64,000 bases of DNA from Scatomonas sp963930955 (GCA_963930955.1 OZ006967.1:2108001-2172000), one strand, 5' to 3'; shown: positions 51,206 through 60,684, numbered from the stretch's first letter. Notes: generated by a model from the letters alone, not told the origin. Numbers and translations are program-made.

Positions 51206-51258
51206 ATAAAAAAGAAGGGACAGACCCCGGAAACGAGGATCCGCCCCTTCTTTTTTAT
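51206..51258. terminator. Bidirectional terminator between aroA and mmsB
   Basis: ATAAAAAAGAAGGG (51206-51219) pairs with CCCTTCTTTTTTAT (51245-51258) with T runs on both strands. It lies 11 bp after the aroA stop and about 30 bp after the mmsB stop on the other strand. Confidence 0.88.
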
Positions 51259-51287
51259 GTAAGGTAAACGAAATGGTGGAAAAAGAT

Positions 51288-52481
51288 TTAATGTCCGCTC
51301 TTACGGCTGGAAACAACGTCAAAGATAACGGCTACCAGAAGCACGGCGCCCTTTACCACATACTGCCAGGAATCGCCGATACCCATAATGGACATACCCA
51401 TGTTGATCACGCCCAGAAGCAGAGCGCCGATGACAACTCCGGGAATGGTGCCGCTGCCGCCGTATGCGGAAGCGCCGCCGATGAAACAGGATCCGATGGC
51501 ATCCATCTCAAAGGAGGTACCGGTCTGTCCGTTTACGGAACCTACACGGGCCAGGCAGAGCAGACCGCAGAGACCGGCCAGAAGTCCCATGTTGGCATAA
51601 GCGATAAAGTATACCTTGTTGGTATTGATACCGGAAAGCTGGGTGGCTTTCTCATTTCCGCCTACTGCATAGAAATAACGGCCAAAAGCGGTCTTGGAAG
51701 TAATAAAGTTATAGATCAGGCAGATGGCAACTACCCAGATCAGCATTACGGAAATGCCTCTGTACTGGCTCAGCATCCAGCAGTAAATCATCAGGACTAC
51801 GGAAATAATAATGGTTTTTCCAAAATCCAGAACCGCGCTGTTCTGACGGTATCCTTTTTTCGCCTTGTGGGCTCTGGAAGAAATAGTCGTGTAGAACATG
51901 ATCAAAACCACAATGATTCCTACGATAATGGGAGACAGGATCCGGGTGTCCGTATCCAGTCCGGGAATCTTGATGTAGGCAGTGAAAATATTCAGGAAGG
52001 TAGAATCCTGCACAGCAACGGTCTTGTTGTCCAGAACCAGACGGCCGATACCGCGGAAGATAAACATACCGCCCAGGGTGGTGATGAAGGGAGGAATCCT
52101 TACATAACCGATCCAGTATCCCTGCCAGATGCCGGCAGCCAGACCGATAACCAGGCAGATAAGGATAGTCAGAATGGGATTCACACCCATATTTGTAATC
52201 AGCACAGCTGCGATACCGCCAACCATACAGATTACAGAGCCTACAGAAAGGTCAATGTTTCCGCCGGTCAGGATACAGAGCAGCATGCCGCAGGCCATAA
52301 CCAGCACATAGCCGTTCTGAAGCAGCAGGTTGGACATGTTCTGAGAATACAGAAGGCGTCCGCCTGTCAGGAAATAGAACAAAATAAATACAACTACAAG
52401 AGCGATGATCATACTGTTCTTGGTCAGGAATGCTCCCAAGTTAAACTGAGCGCCGCTCTGATTTGAATTCTTGCTTGCCAT
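51288..52481 (-). CDS. mmsB: Multiple-monosaccharide ABC transporter permease
   Basis: The 397-residue integral membrane protein has about ten helices and the BPD_transp_2 pattern of sugar permeases (GGNIDLSVGSVICMVGGIAAV near 75-95, FITTLGGMFIFRGIG near 137, AYGGSGTIPGVVIGALLLGVI near the C terminus). It forms the membrane channel of a high-affinity monosaccharide importer of the GguB/MmsB group. It lies 20 bp after the ATPase gene and ends against the aroA terminator. The N terminus is somewhat longer than E. coli XylH. Confidence 0.92.
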   Translation of the reverse strand: MASKNSNQSGAQFNLGAFLTKNSMIIALVVVFILFYFLTGGRLLYSQNMSNLLLQNGYVLVMACGMLLCILTGGNIDLSVGSVICMVGGIAAVLITNMGVNPILTILICLVIGLAAGIWQGYWIGYVRIPPFITTLGGMFIFRGIGRLVLDNKTVAVQDSTFLNIFTAYIKIPGLDTDTRILSPIIVGIIVVLIMFYTTISSRAHKAKKGYRQNSAVLDFGKTIIISVVLMIYCWMLSQYRGISVMLIWVVAICLIYNFITSKTAFGRYFYAVGGNEKATQLSGINTNKVYFIAYANMGLLAGLCGLLCLARVGSVNGQTGTSFEMDAIGSCFIGGASAYGGSGTIPGVVIGALLLGVINMGMSIMGIGDSWQYVVKGAVLLVAVIFDVVSSRKSGH

Positions 52482-52501
52482 TCTTTTGAACTCCTTTCGA
52501 C

Positions 52502-54037
52502 TTAATTATCGGCGCTGATGATATAGCTCATGATGCGCTCCTGAGTCGCCTCTTTCGCATCCAGCTCGCCCTTCAGTTCGCCCTCGTTCATAACGTAGAT
52601 CCGGTCGCACATACCGATCAGTTCCGGCATCTCCGAGGAAATCATGATCACAGATTTTCCATCCTCTACCATCTTGTTGATCAGGCAGTAGATATCATAC
52701 TTGGCGCCTACATCGATGCCTCGGGTAGGCTCATCCAGGATCAGCACATCCGGCTCTGTAAACATCCATTTCCCCAGCAGCGCTTTCTGCTGGTTTCCTC
52801 CGGACAGGTTTCCAACCTTCTGCTCGATGGAAGGCGTCTTGGTTCCCATTTCCTTGGTCATATCCTCAGCTACCTTCAGTTCCGCCACCGTATCGATGAT
52901 CCCCTTGTCGCACACTTTGTCAAGTCTGGCCAGGGTAGTATTAAAGCGGATGGACTCATCCAGGATCAGCCCGTTGGTCTTCCGGTCCTCGGTTACATAA
53001 GCCATCTTATGCCGGATGGCCTGCTCCGGGGTTTTTAATTCCACTTTTTTGCCGTCCAGGTACAGTTCGCCGCTGATATTGGTACCGTAGCTTCTGCCGA
53101 AGATGGACATGGCCAGTTCTGTACGGCCGGCGCCCTGCAGTCCTGAGAAACCTACCACCTCGCCCTTATGCACCTTGAAGGAAACATTCTTGTCTACGAT
53201 CTTCTCATGATACAGAGGATGATGCACCGTCCAGTTTTTCACTTCCAGACCTATTTCCGGGCGCACCTTATGCTCTCTGGCCGGATACCGGTCATCCATA
53301 GGACGTCCTACCATGCCTTTAATAATGCGGTCCTCACTGAACTCATCCACGCCCTTCACCAGAGTCTCAATGGTGGAACCGTCACGGATGATGGTGGCCT
53401 TGTCTGCGCAGTAGATGATCTCATTCAGCTTATGGGTGATGATGATGGATGTCAGGCCGTTCTTCTTAAACTCGATCAGAAGATCCAGCAGCATTTTGGC
53501 ATCTTCATCATTCAAAGATGAAGTAGGCTCATCCAGGATCAGCAGTTTCACGTTCTTGGAGAAAGCTTTTGCGATCTCCACCAGCTGCTGCTTTCCGGTA
53601 CCGATATCCTTGATCAGCGTCTGGGCAGATTCCTTCAGCCCCACCTGCTTCATGTGCTTCTCTGCTTCATTAAAGGTCAGATCCCAGTCGATATGACCGA
53701 ATTTGTTTCTCTTTTCATTTCCCAGGAACATATTCTCGCCGATGGTAAGCAGCGGGATCAGCGCCAGCTCCTGATGGATAATAACAATTCCCTTCTCTTC
53801 GCTGTCCTTCAGGGTTTTGAACTGACAAAGCTCTCCGTTATAATAAATCTCACCTGTATAGCTGCCGGCCGGGTACGTTCCGGACAGCACGTTCATCAGG
53901 GTAGATTTTCCGGCGCCGTTCTCTCCGATCAGAGCATGGATCTCTCCCCGCTCCACCACCAGATTTACATTGTCCAGCGCCTTAACTCCAGGGAACTCTT
54001 TGGTGATAGATTTCATTTCCAGAATAATATCAGCCAA
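52502..54037 (-). CDS. mmsA: Multiple-monosaccharide ABC transporter ATP-binding protein
   Basis: The 511-residue protein is a tandem ABC ATPase of the sugar-import (MglA/XylG/GguA) type. Its first domain has GENGAGKST near 38-46 and a first signature near IGTGKQQLVEIAKAF. The second has the degenerate GLQGAGRTELAM and the full signature NLSGGNQQKALLGKW. The start codon is TTG at 54037, with GGAGGAAGAATCTT upstream, so translation may be moderated. It lies downstream of the binding protein, after a stable stem-loop at 54087-54115. Confidence 0.94.
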   Translation of the reverse strand: MADIILEMKSITKEFPGVKALDNVNLVVERGEIHALIGENGAGKSTLMNVLSGTYPAGSYTGEIYYNGELCQFKTLKDSEEKGIVIIHQELALIPLLTIGENMFLGNEKRNKFGHIDWDLTFNEAEKHMKQVGLKESAQTLIKDIGTGKQQLVEIAKAFSKNVKLLILDEPTSSLNDEDAKMLLDLLIEFKKNGLTSIIITHKLNEIIYCADKATIIRDGSTIETLVKGVDEFSEDRIIKGMVGRPMDDRYPAREHKVRPEIGLEVKNWTVHHPLYHEKIVDKNVSFKVHKGEVVGFSGLQGAGRTELAMSIFGRSYGTNISGELYLDGKKVELKTPEQAIRHKMAYVTEDRKTNGLILDESIRFNTTLARLDKVCDKGIIDTVAELKVAEDMTKEMGTKTPSIEQKVGNLSGGNQQKALLGKWMFTEPDVLILDEPTRGIDVGAKYDIYCLINKMVEDGKSVIMISSEMPELIGMCDRIYVMNEGELKGELDAKEATQERIMSYIISADN

Positions 54038-54086
54038 AAGATTCTTCCTCCTTTCCCTCGCTTTGGTTTTATTTTTCCGACCCGGT

Positions 54087-54115
54087 GAAAGGCGGGGACA
54101 GATGCCCCGCCTTTC
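54087..54115. promoter_or_regulatory. Intercistronic stem-loop between chvE-like gene and mmsA
   Basis: GAAAGGCGGGG (54087-54097) pairs with CCCCGCCTTTC (54105-54115), a perfect 11-bp stem with a 7-nt loop. There is no T run on the minus strand after it, so it probably stabilises the upstream message or limits read-through rather than ending it fully. Confidence 0.6.
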
Positions 54116-54144
54116 TACTGAGTTGGTGAATACCGAATCCCGTA

Positions 54145-55356
54145 TTACTGTACAGCAGCCAGATATCCGTCATCTCCCATGGTGTACAGACCGGTGTCTA
54201 CCAGATCCTGCAGATTATCCTTGGTGATAACTGTGGGTACCAGCAGGAAGGAAGGACAAGCATTTCCTTCAGAGGTCTCATAGGAGGTGTCGTCATAAGA
54301 GCACTCTACGCCCAGGCTGTCGGCCAGAGCAGCATCGATGGTCTCACCAGACAGAATCGCCTCGGAAAGAGCCAGGGTAGCTACGGCCTCATCACTTACA
54401 TTTTTGTAAACGGTCATGGACTGGATACCGTCAACGATATTCTTCAGGTTAGCCTCGTCGCCGTCCTGTCCGGTTACGATTACTTCATTGCTTCCCGCAT
54501 AGTCAGAGGTCAGTGCCTGTGCTACGCCCAGAGCCGTGGAATCGTTGGAGCAAAGCCATGCGTCCAGCTGGGTTCCGTCTGCGTAGTAGGATCCCAGGAT
54601 GTTCTGTGCTCTTTCAAGGGCTGTGTCTGTATTCCACTGAGCCGTTGCCACTGCATCGAAATCCGTCTGTCCGGAGGGAACTACCAGAGTACCTGCATCG
54701 ATATAGGGCTGCAGCACATCCATAGCTCCGTTAAAGAAGTAAGGCGCGTTGTTGTCGGCCGGGTCGCCGGCGGTCAGCTCAATATTGTAGGTCTTATCCC
54801 CTGCGTTCTCCAGATCCAGAGCTTCTACAATGTAGTTGCCCTGCAGAGTTCCTACGCTGTAGTTATCGAAAGATACGTAGTAGGAAACGGCATCATTCAG
54901 GATCAGACGGTCATAGGCGATTACCGGAACTTCTGCGCCGGCTGCCTCATCCATAGCGGTATTCAGAGCGGCTCCGTCAATAGCTGCCACGATCAGCAAA
55001 TCAACGTCCTCAGCCAGCATGTTCTGGATATCGTTTACCTGTCTGGAAGAATCGTTGTCAGAATAGGTAACGATGGTCTCATAACCAGCGGCCTTAAACT
55101 GCTCCTCCAGGTAAGAACCGTCCCGGTTCCAGCGCTCCAGAGACTGGGTCGGCATGGAGATACCGATCTTGCCGCCGCCGGTGGTTTCTCCGCCGGCGCT
55201 CTCGGACTCAGTGCCGGATCCGCTGGTGGTGGAGGTGCTTTCCTCTGCAGTGTCGCTTCCGGAAGTTGAGGCGTTTCCGCCGGATTCACCGCAGCCTGCC
55301 AGCATAGCAGCAGCCATCGTTCCGCACAGCAGTACGCTAATCAATTTTCTTTTCAT
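54145..55356 (-). CDS. chvE: Multiple-monosaccharide-binding lipoprotein (ChvE-like)
   Basis: The 403-residue protein has a lipoprotein signal (VLLCGTMAAAMLAGCG, Cys 22), a Ser/Thr/Gly-rich linker (about 25-65) and a periplasmic-binding-protein fold starting GKIGISMPTQSLERWNRDG, with DGAALNTAMDEA and PVIAYDRLILNDAVSYYVSFDN. It matches the ChvE group that binds galactose, arabinose, xylose and glucose. The mature protein would be tethered outside the membrane and deliver sugar to MmsAB. AAGGAGG precedes the ATG. The separate transcript start is likely because a terminator follows the sensor operon. Confidence 0.93.
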   Translation of the reverse strand: MKRKLISVLLCGTMAAAMLAGCGESGGNASTSGSDTAEESTSTTSGSGTESESAGGETTGGGKIGISMPTQSLERWNRDGSYLEEQFKAAGYETIVTYSDNDSSRQVNDIQNMLAEDVDLLIVAAIDGAALNTAMDEAAGAEVPVIAYDRLILNDAVSYYVSFDNYSVGTLQGNYIVEALDLENAGDKTYNIELTAGDPADNNAPYFFNGAMDVLQPYIDAGTLVVPSGQTDFDAVATAQWNTDTALERAQNILGSYYADGTQLDAWLCSNDSTALGVAQALTSDYAGSNEVIVTGQDGDEANLKNIVDGIQSMTVYKNVSDEAVATLALSEAILSGETIDAALADSLGVECSYDDTSYETSEGNACPSFLLVPTVITKDNLQDLVDTGLYTMGDDGYLAAVQ

Positions 55357-55460
55357 TTCGTGTTCCTCCTTATTTCTTGTTGTTATTAATATATCACAAT
55401 ATTTTCAGGACAAACTTGCGTCTTCCTGTACATTTTTTTCAGCACATCCCTTTCCCACGC

Positions 55461-55498
55461 AACAAAACAGGACAGATTTGTCCTGTACAAATCTGTCC
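55461..55498 (-). terminator. Intrinsic terminator after the sensor operon
   Basis: GGACAGATTTGT (55470-55481) pairs perfectly with ACAAATCTGTCC (55487-55498) around a 5-nt loop. On the minus strand it is followed by TGTTTTGTT (55461-55469), 13 bp after the stop of the XylF-like gene. Confidence 0.85.
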
Positions 55499-55511
55499 CC
55501 GCAAAAAAATC

Positions 55512-56552
55512 CTAATTCTGCCGGTCCGGCACATTCAGATAAATGTCACTTTCCTCATGATACTTGCCGGTGATCACTTCATCCATATTCTCCCGGGTCA
55601 CCGCCACCGGCTCCAGGCGTTCATAAGGAACCTGGTAGGTTCCGTCATCGATGGTTTCTGTAGAAAAGATCATCTGTCCCTTTGCTAAGGCGACCGAAAG
55701 TTCCGCAGCTCTTCGGGCCAGTTTTTCCACCGGTTTATAAACCGTCATGCACTGAGTACCCTCTACGACCCGCTGGCAGGCATCCAGATCCGCGTCCTGT
55801 CCCACCACGCAGATGCTCCCCGCCAGGCGGCGTTCCGATAAAGCCCGGATAGCCTGGCCTGCAATAGCATCGTTTCCGCACATAATTCCGCTCAGGGAAC
55901 GGCCTGCTTCCAGATAACTGTCCGTGAAAGTAAATCCGGCCTCCGCCAGCCAGTTATCCGCATGCTCCGTACCGGCCATCTCCAATCCGCTGCCTTCCAG
56001 GGCCTGGCCGAATCCCTCCATAACCATGGGAACATTGTTATCGGTCAAAGGACCGCAGATCTGCAGGATCTGCCCCTCCTGTCCCAGATGCCGGCACATG
56101 TGCTCGCCCATGAGCCGGCCTACTTCCTCGTTGTCAAAAGAAATATACAGGTCCACATTGGCGTTGAGGATCAAACGGTCATAGGCGATTACCGGAATTC
56201 CCTCCCGGTGAGCCGCTTCCACCGCATCCGAAAGGCCGCTGCAGTCGTGAGCCACCACTACAATGGCATCCACATCTTTTTCCATAAAGTACTCAATCTG
56301 GGAAATCTGTTCCTCCAGATCGCCGTTGGCGTTTTGTACATTTACTTCCGCCCCCAGCTCCTGGGCTGTGGACACAAATACATCCCGATCCCGCTGCCAG
56401 CGTTCCAGCAGAAAAGAATCAAAGCTCATCCCGATCTGGATGGCAGTTTTCTCTTCCCGGGGCTGTTCTTCCGCTTCCTCCTGCTGCCGGGAACAGCCTG
56501 CCAGAAGACAGGCCGGCAGCAGGATCCCCAAAATCCTATAGATTTTCCGCAT
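55512..56552 (-). CDS. XylF-like sugar-binding sensory lipoprotein
   Basis: The 346-residue protein starts with a lipobox signal (ILLPACLLAGCSR, Cys near 20), then a binding-protein fold with SFDSFLLERWQRD, MEKDVDAIVVVAHD and IAYDRLILNANVDLYISFDNEE. These lines resemble xylose-binding XylF. It is last in the sensor operon, overlapping the response-regulator gene by 17 bp. In Clostridium, a XylF-like lipoprotein (XylFII) acts as an extracellular sensor for a LytS-YesN pair; the same role is likely here. It differs from the ChvE-like transporter protein next door. Confidence 0.88.
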   Translation of the reverse strand: MRKIYRILGILLPACLLAGCSRQQEEAEEQPREEKTAIQIGMSFDSFLLERWQRDRDVFVSTAQELGAEVNVQNANGDLEEQISQIEYFMEKDVDAIVVVAHDCSGLSDAVEAAHREGIPVIAYDRLILNANVDLYISFDNEEVGRLMGEHMCRHLGQEGQILQICGPLTDNNVPMVMEGFGQALEGSGLEMAGTEHADNWLAEAGFTFTDSYLEAGRSLSGIMCGNDAIAGQAIRALSERRLAGSICVVGQDADLDACQRVVEGTQCMTVYKPVEKLARRAAELSVALAKGQMIFSTETIDDGTYQVPYERLEPVAVTRENMDEVITGKYHEESDIYLNVPDRQN

Positions 56553-58155
56553 ATTTCTGATTTTTCGCCCCCTCCCGGTATTCCGTAGGCGTCTGCCCTG
56601 TATTCTTCTTAAAGATCCTGCTGAAATAATTGGGATCGCTGTAGCCTACCTCCGCACAGATCTCTTTCATACTGCAGTCCTCTCTGGACAGCATTTCCTT
56701 GGCCCGCTGGATCCTCAGAGCCGTTACATATTCCACAAAATTACTGCCTGTTTCCTCTTTAAACAGTTTGCTGAAATAGTACGGGCTCAGATCCAGCTGC
56801 CGGGAAACCTCGTCCAGAGAAAGATCCCGCCGGTAATTTTCCTTTATGTATTTCTCGGCCCGGACTACCATCTGATTGGCATGTTCTTCCTTCTTCGTAT
56901 GAAGATTGCTGCAGGCTTCTCCAAACTTTCCCACAAACCAGCCTTTTAAACTGCTGTTGTACTCCGCATTCATTACAATAGGCAGATAATCCTCCCTTTC
57001 CCGGAAATGATAGGTCAGTCCGCCGTTCAGATAGGCCATATGTTCCACCCAAAGCACAAACTCTACGATTTTCAGCTTTACGCTCATGTCCTTTTCCCCG
57101 TAAGTCTCAATCATCCAGTCAAAATACTGTCCGGCCAGACGCTCGCATTTTTCCCGCTCTCCGTCCCGGACAGCGGCAAAGAGTTCGTTTTCCAGTTCGA
57201 TGGGGTATTCTTCCTCATACCGGCACTGAATCGGGAGATCATCCACATGCGCCACGCTTCCGGTTGAATTGACCAGGGCCTTCAGCGCTTCCTCATAGGA
57301 ATCCATGCTCTCGTCCAGCCGCCGGACGGAACCAATGCCGATGCGGAAGGAAATATCCGTCAGCTTACGCAGTTTTCTGGCCAGTTCCCGGCACACATCA
57401 ATCATCTCGATCCTTTCCTCGTAATCCATCTTCCTGCTGCCGCAGGGTATGAAAACCGGGATTTTATTGGAAATTACCGAACCCACCACGCAATTCCAGG
57501 TTTCTTTCAGAACCTCCCGGACCTTGGCATAATTGGTCTGGATCCGAACGCTGGCCCCTACTGCGTTGGTCATATAATTTCCATGCTGGTCGTCTCCCAT
57601 CACCAGCGCCAGCATAAAACCGTAATCCGCCTCCAGATTCAGCAGCTTTTTGTAGTTATTAATATCCTCCTCAAAAACCTCCTGAAACATAATCGAATAA
57701 ATGAACCCATTCTCGATAATGGGCATTACCGTTTCCATTTTCTCCCGGATCAGAAGATCGTCGCTGCGTTTCTTTCGCTTGGATTCGATCCTTTCCATGG
57801 CTTTTCCCAGAACGTCTACAATATCGTGAGCCGTAAAAGGCTTATTCATATATTCCATAACTCCCAGATTAATCGCTTCCCGGGCATAGTCAAAACGGTC
57901 GTAAGCGGACACGATAATAAATTCCACCGACGGATTATTTTTCTGAATTTCCCGGATGGCATCTATACCGTTGATGCCCGGCATCTGAATATCCATAAAG
58001 GCAATATCCGGCCGGAACCGCTCAGCCAGTTCGATCACATCTCTGCCGGTTCTGGCAGTCTCAATCTGGCATTGCCCCGGGAAATTTTTTTCAATGATCA
58101 TCTTCAGAGACTCTCTTACGATCCCCTCATCGTCCGCCACCATTACTCTGTACAT
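56536..58155 (-). CDS. YesN-type response regulator (AraC family)
   Basis: The 539-residue protein has an N-terminal receiver domain (MVADDEGIVRESLKM, with the phosphate acceptor Asp55 in FMDIQMPG) and a long linker region (about 130-420). Its C-terminal AraC-type double helix-turn-helix (about 435-535) has the signature EICAEVGYSDPNYFSRIFKK. It is read after the kinase with a 13-bp overlap, so both come from one message. It would activate sugar-transport or catabolic genes, most simply the adjacent mms operon. Confidence 0.95.
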   Translation of the reverse strand: MYRVMVADDEGIVRESLKMIIEKNFPGQCQIETARTGRDVIELAERFRPDIAFMDIQMPGINGIDAIREIQKNNPSVEFIIVSAYDRFDYAREAINLGVMEYMNKPFTAHDIVDVLGKAMERIESKRKKRSDDLLIREKMETVMPIIENGFIYSIMFQEVFEEDINNYKKLLNLEADYGFMLALVMGDDQHGNYMTNAVGASVRIQTNYAKVREVLKETWNCVVGSVISNKIPVFIPCGSRKMDYEERIEMIDVCRELARKLRKLTDISFRIGIGSVRRLDESMDSYEEALKALVNSTGSVAHVDDLPIQCRYEEEYPIELENELFAAVRDGEREKCERLAGQYFDWMIETYGEKDMSVKLKIVEFVLWVEHMAYLNGGLTYHFREREDYLPIVMNAEYNSSLKGWFVGKFGEACSNLHTKKEEHANQMVVRAEKYIKENYRRDLSLDEVSRQLDLSPYYFSKLFKEETGSNFVEYVTALRIQRAKEMLSREDCSMKEICAEVGYSDPNYFSRIFKKNTGQTPTEYREGAKNQKYAENL

Positions 58156-59672
58156 GCCGCAACCTCCTGTTTTTCCGGAATCAATATCTCCACTTCTGTG
58201 CCCTTATTTTTCCCCTCGCTCCAGATGGTAAGGCAGGCTCTTTCGTGAAAATACAGCTTCAGCCTCTCCAGCACATTCCAGATTCCCACGCCGTTGGAAC
58301 TGGAAGCCAGATCGTCCTCCCTTGCTTCCCCTGCCAGGACCTGACGGATTCTTTCCTGCTCCATACCGGCGCCGTTGTCCCAGATGCTGATGCTGATCTG
58401 TCCGTTTTTCCGGCAGAGGGTGAGTTCGATATGTCCCTCCCATTCCACGCCGCGGATCCCGTAATTCACCGCATTCTCCACCAGAGGCTGCAGAATCATG
58501 CTGGGCACCCGCACTTCCAGAAGGGACTCATCGATTTCCTTGGTAAAATGAATCTCTCCGCCAAAACGCACGTTTAATATATAAACATAATTATCCACCA
58601 GATTGATTTCCTCCTGCAGAGAGGCGTCCTGGTCATGCTTTCTCACGTTATAGCGGAAGAAGCCCGCCACATTTTCCAGAAATTCTCCGGTCCGCTCCGC
58701 ATCCTCCATCATGGCCAGCTGGGCTCCAGCGTTCAGGGTATTAAACAGAAAATGGGGATTGATCTGCGCCTGCAGGTATTTCAGCTGGGCGTCCTTCAGG
58801 TGGCTCTGCATCATGAGCTCCCGCTCCTTCAGCCGGTTCTCTCTTTCCATGGTTTCCCGCAGCTGTTCAATATAATTGCGGATACTTTCCACCATCTGAT
58901 TAAAAGCTCCGGTCACCACCCCTACCTCATCCAGATTCTGAACCGGAATCTCTTCAATCTGGAAGTTTCCTCTGGCCACTTCATCCGCGGATTCTGCCAG
59001 CCTCTGCAGCGGCTTGGTCATCATCCGGGTACTTACAATGATCAGACTGATATTTCCCAGAAACACCACCAGCAGTACCGCTATGGTGATCATTTCAGTA
59101 AAATTCAGGGAACGCATGAGAATCTGATAGGTCTCAGAATTATTTTTAAACTGCTCATTATTCAGGCTGTAGATATAGGTATGGATCTCTTCATAGAGAC
59201 TCCCGGCCTCCTCAAACAGCTGGCTGTAGCGCTCCACATTCCGCCCCCGCTTTGCCTGAATAATTTCCTCGGCCAGAGAAAGATAATCCTCCGACAAGCC
59301 GCGGATATTTTTCTCCGCCAGCAGCATTTCATCATCCGTAATCACCGTATTAAGTCCTTCCATCTGCTGGCGAAACTCCTGTTCGCTGCGGTAATAGGCG
59401 TCCATGGCTTCCGAGCTTCTGGTGTTCAGATATTCTTCCGTGCTCTCCTGTACCTTGTCCAGGGCCGCGGAAAGTTCGTTCATCCGCACGTTGCCCAGAT
59501 ATACATCCTCCACCTGGCCGGTCATACTGTTTACAACTGAGTAAGTGTAAAGGTTTACAGCCAGAATAATAAAAGCAGCCAGCACAAAAATCCCCGTCAG
59601 CTTCTGCTGCAGGGACATGGTTTTCCATTTTCCCGCCAGGCGCTCTCTGATCCCCTGTCTATTCGCTTTCAT
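58143..59672 (-). CDS. YesM/LytS-type sensor histidine kinase
   Basis: The 509-residue protein has two membrane helices (about 25-47 and 194-215) flanking a mostly helical extracellular domain, a HAMP domain (about 215-270), a coiled coil and the His_kinase domain. QAQINPHFLFNTLN near 301-314 contains the phospho-acceptor His307, and LQPLVENAVNYGIRG and SISIWDNGAGM form the ATP-binding end. It overlaps the sensor-binding-protein gene by 14 bp upstream and the regulator downstream. The extracellular domain is not itself a sugar-binding fold, so the two binding proteins are likely its ligand partners. Confidence 0.95.
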   Translation of the reverse strand: MKANRQGIRERLAGKWKTMSLQQKLTGIFVLAAFIILAVNLYTYSVVNSMTGQVEDVYLGNVRMNELSAALDKVQESTEEYLNTRSSEAMDAYYRSEQEFRQQMEGLNTVITDDEMLLAEKNIRGLSEDYLSLAEEIIQAKRGRNVERYSQLFEEAGSLYEEIHTYIYSLNNEQFKNNSETYQILMRSLNFTEMITIAVLLVVFLGNISLIIVSTRMMTKPLQRLAESADEVARGNFQIEEIPVQNLDEVGVVTGAFNQMVESIRNYIEQLRETMERENRLKERELMMQSHLKDAQLKYLQAQINPHFLFNTLNAGAQLAMMEDAERTGEFLENVAGFFRYNVRKHDQDASLQEEINLVDNYVYILNVRFGGEIHFTKEIDESLLEVRVPSMILQPLVENAVNYGIRGVEWEGHIELTLCRKNGQISISIWDNGAGMEQERIRQVLAGEAREDDLASSSNGVGIWNVLERLKLYFHERACLTIWSEGKNKGTEVEILIPEKQEVAACTE

Positions 59673-60660
59673 TCCGTTCTGTCAGCTCCTTCGCTTCCTC
59701 CGGCGTGATCACATAAATGTCCACAGCCATATAACTGTTGGTATATCCTGTCTCCACATATTCATCCAGAGCCTGCACACACAGTTCTCCCATCTGAACC
59801 GTATCCAGCCCTACCGTTGCCTGAATAATATTCTTGGATACAGCCTCCAGAATGGCTTCCGAGTTATAGTAGCCCAGAATCTGCACAGTTCCTACTTTAT
59901 TGTAATCCACGGCTGCCGTATAGGCACAGCGGGTATGGACTGCGTTCAGGCATACAAGTACATTGGGCAGCTCCTCATCCAGAAAAATATCCCGGATGGA
60001 CTCTTCCGCGCTGAAGCTGCGGCTCCCTTCAATGGGCCTGGTTTCCACAGAAATCTGATTCTGGTTCCCCAGAGATTTTTCCAGGGTTTCACGGATCGCA
60101 AGCAGGATCAGATTCTGGCTGCTGTCCCGCTGGCTGTCGTCGGTCAATACCATAACCCGTCCGGATCCTTCCGGCAGCATCTGCAGAATCTGCTCCCCGT
60201 ATTTCTGGCCGATATTATAGCTGTTGCTTCCCACAAAGCACTGGCGGTTGCTCTCGATACAGTCATTCAGTACGGTAACTACCGGGATTTCCTGCTCCAC
60301 CGCCTGGTTGATCAGCTCCACCGTCTGCTCTGTCTCGTCTCCGGCAACGATAATTCCATCCACTGCAGCCCGGAGGGCCATATCCAGAAGCTGGTCTCTG
60401 TCATAATCCACTGCCAGGCTATCTCCAAACCGTTCTACATATACGCCCCGCTCCTTGCCTTCCTTCAAAGCGCTTTCATAAACTTCGTTCCAGAAATCCT
60501 CATCCCCTTTATCAGTGATCAGGGCGTAATGCCTTTCATACGTGGAATACTCTCCTGCATTCCCGCTGTGGGATTTGTTCCGAAACTGATAAAAAATCAA
60601 AATGAAAGCCAGAGCCACCAAAGGCAGCCAGATCATAACCCGGGATGTTTTGTTTTTCAT
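59659..60660 (-). CDS. Membrane-anchored sugar-binding-protein-like sensor
   Basis: The 333-residue protein has an uncleaved N-terminal helix (about 8-25, VMIWLPLVALAFILIFYQF) without a lipobox, so it would stay anchored as a membrane protein. The rest is a periplasmic-binding fold of the RbsB type (ITDKGDEDFWNEVYESAL, AAVDGIIVAGDETEQTVELI, VGSNSYNIGQKYGE). The gene is first in the sensor operon: a promoter at 60685-60713 and a GGAGG site precede it. An in-frame ATG five codons earlier is less likely. The ligand is unknown. Confidence 0.88.
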   Translation of the reverse strand: MKNKTSRVMIWLPLVALAFILIFYQFRNKSHSGNAGEYSTYERHYALITDKGDEDFWNEVYESALKEGKERGVYVERFGDSLAVDYDRDQLLDMALRAAVDGIIVAGDETEQTVELINQAVEQEIPVVTVLNDCIESNRQCFVGSNSYNIGQKYGEQILQMLPEGSGRVMVLTDDSQRDSSQNLILLAIRETLEKSLGNQNQISVETRPIEGSRSFSAEESIRDIFLDEELPNVLVCLNAVHTRCAYTAAVDYNKVGTVQILGYYNSEAILEAVSKNIIQATVGLDTVQMGELCVQALDEYVETGYTNSYMAVDIYVITPEEAKELTERNESE

Positions 60661-60684
60661 AGGCCCTTCCTCCATATATTATAA

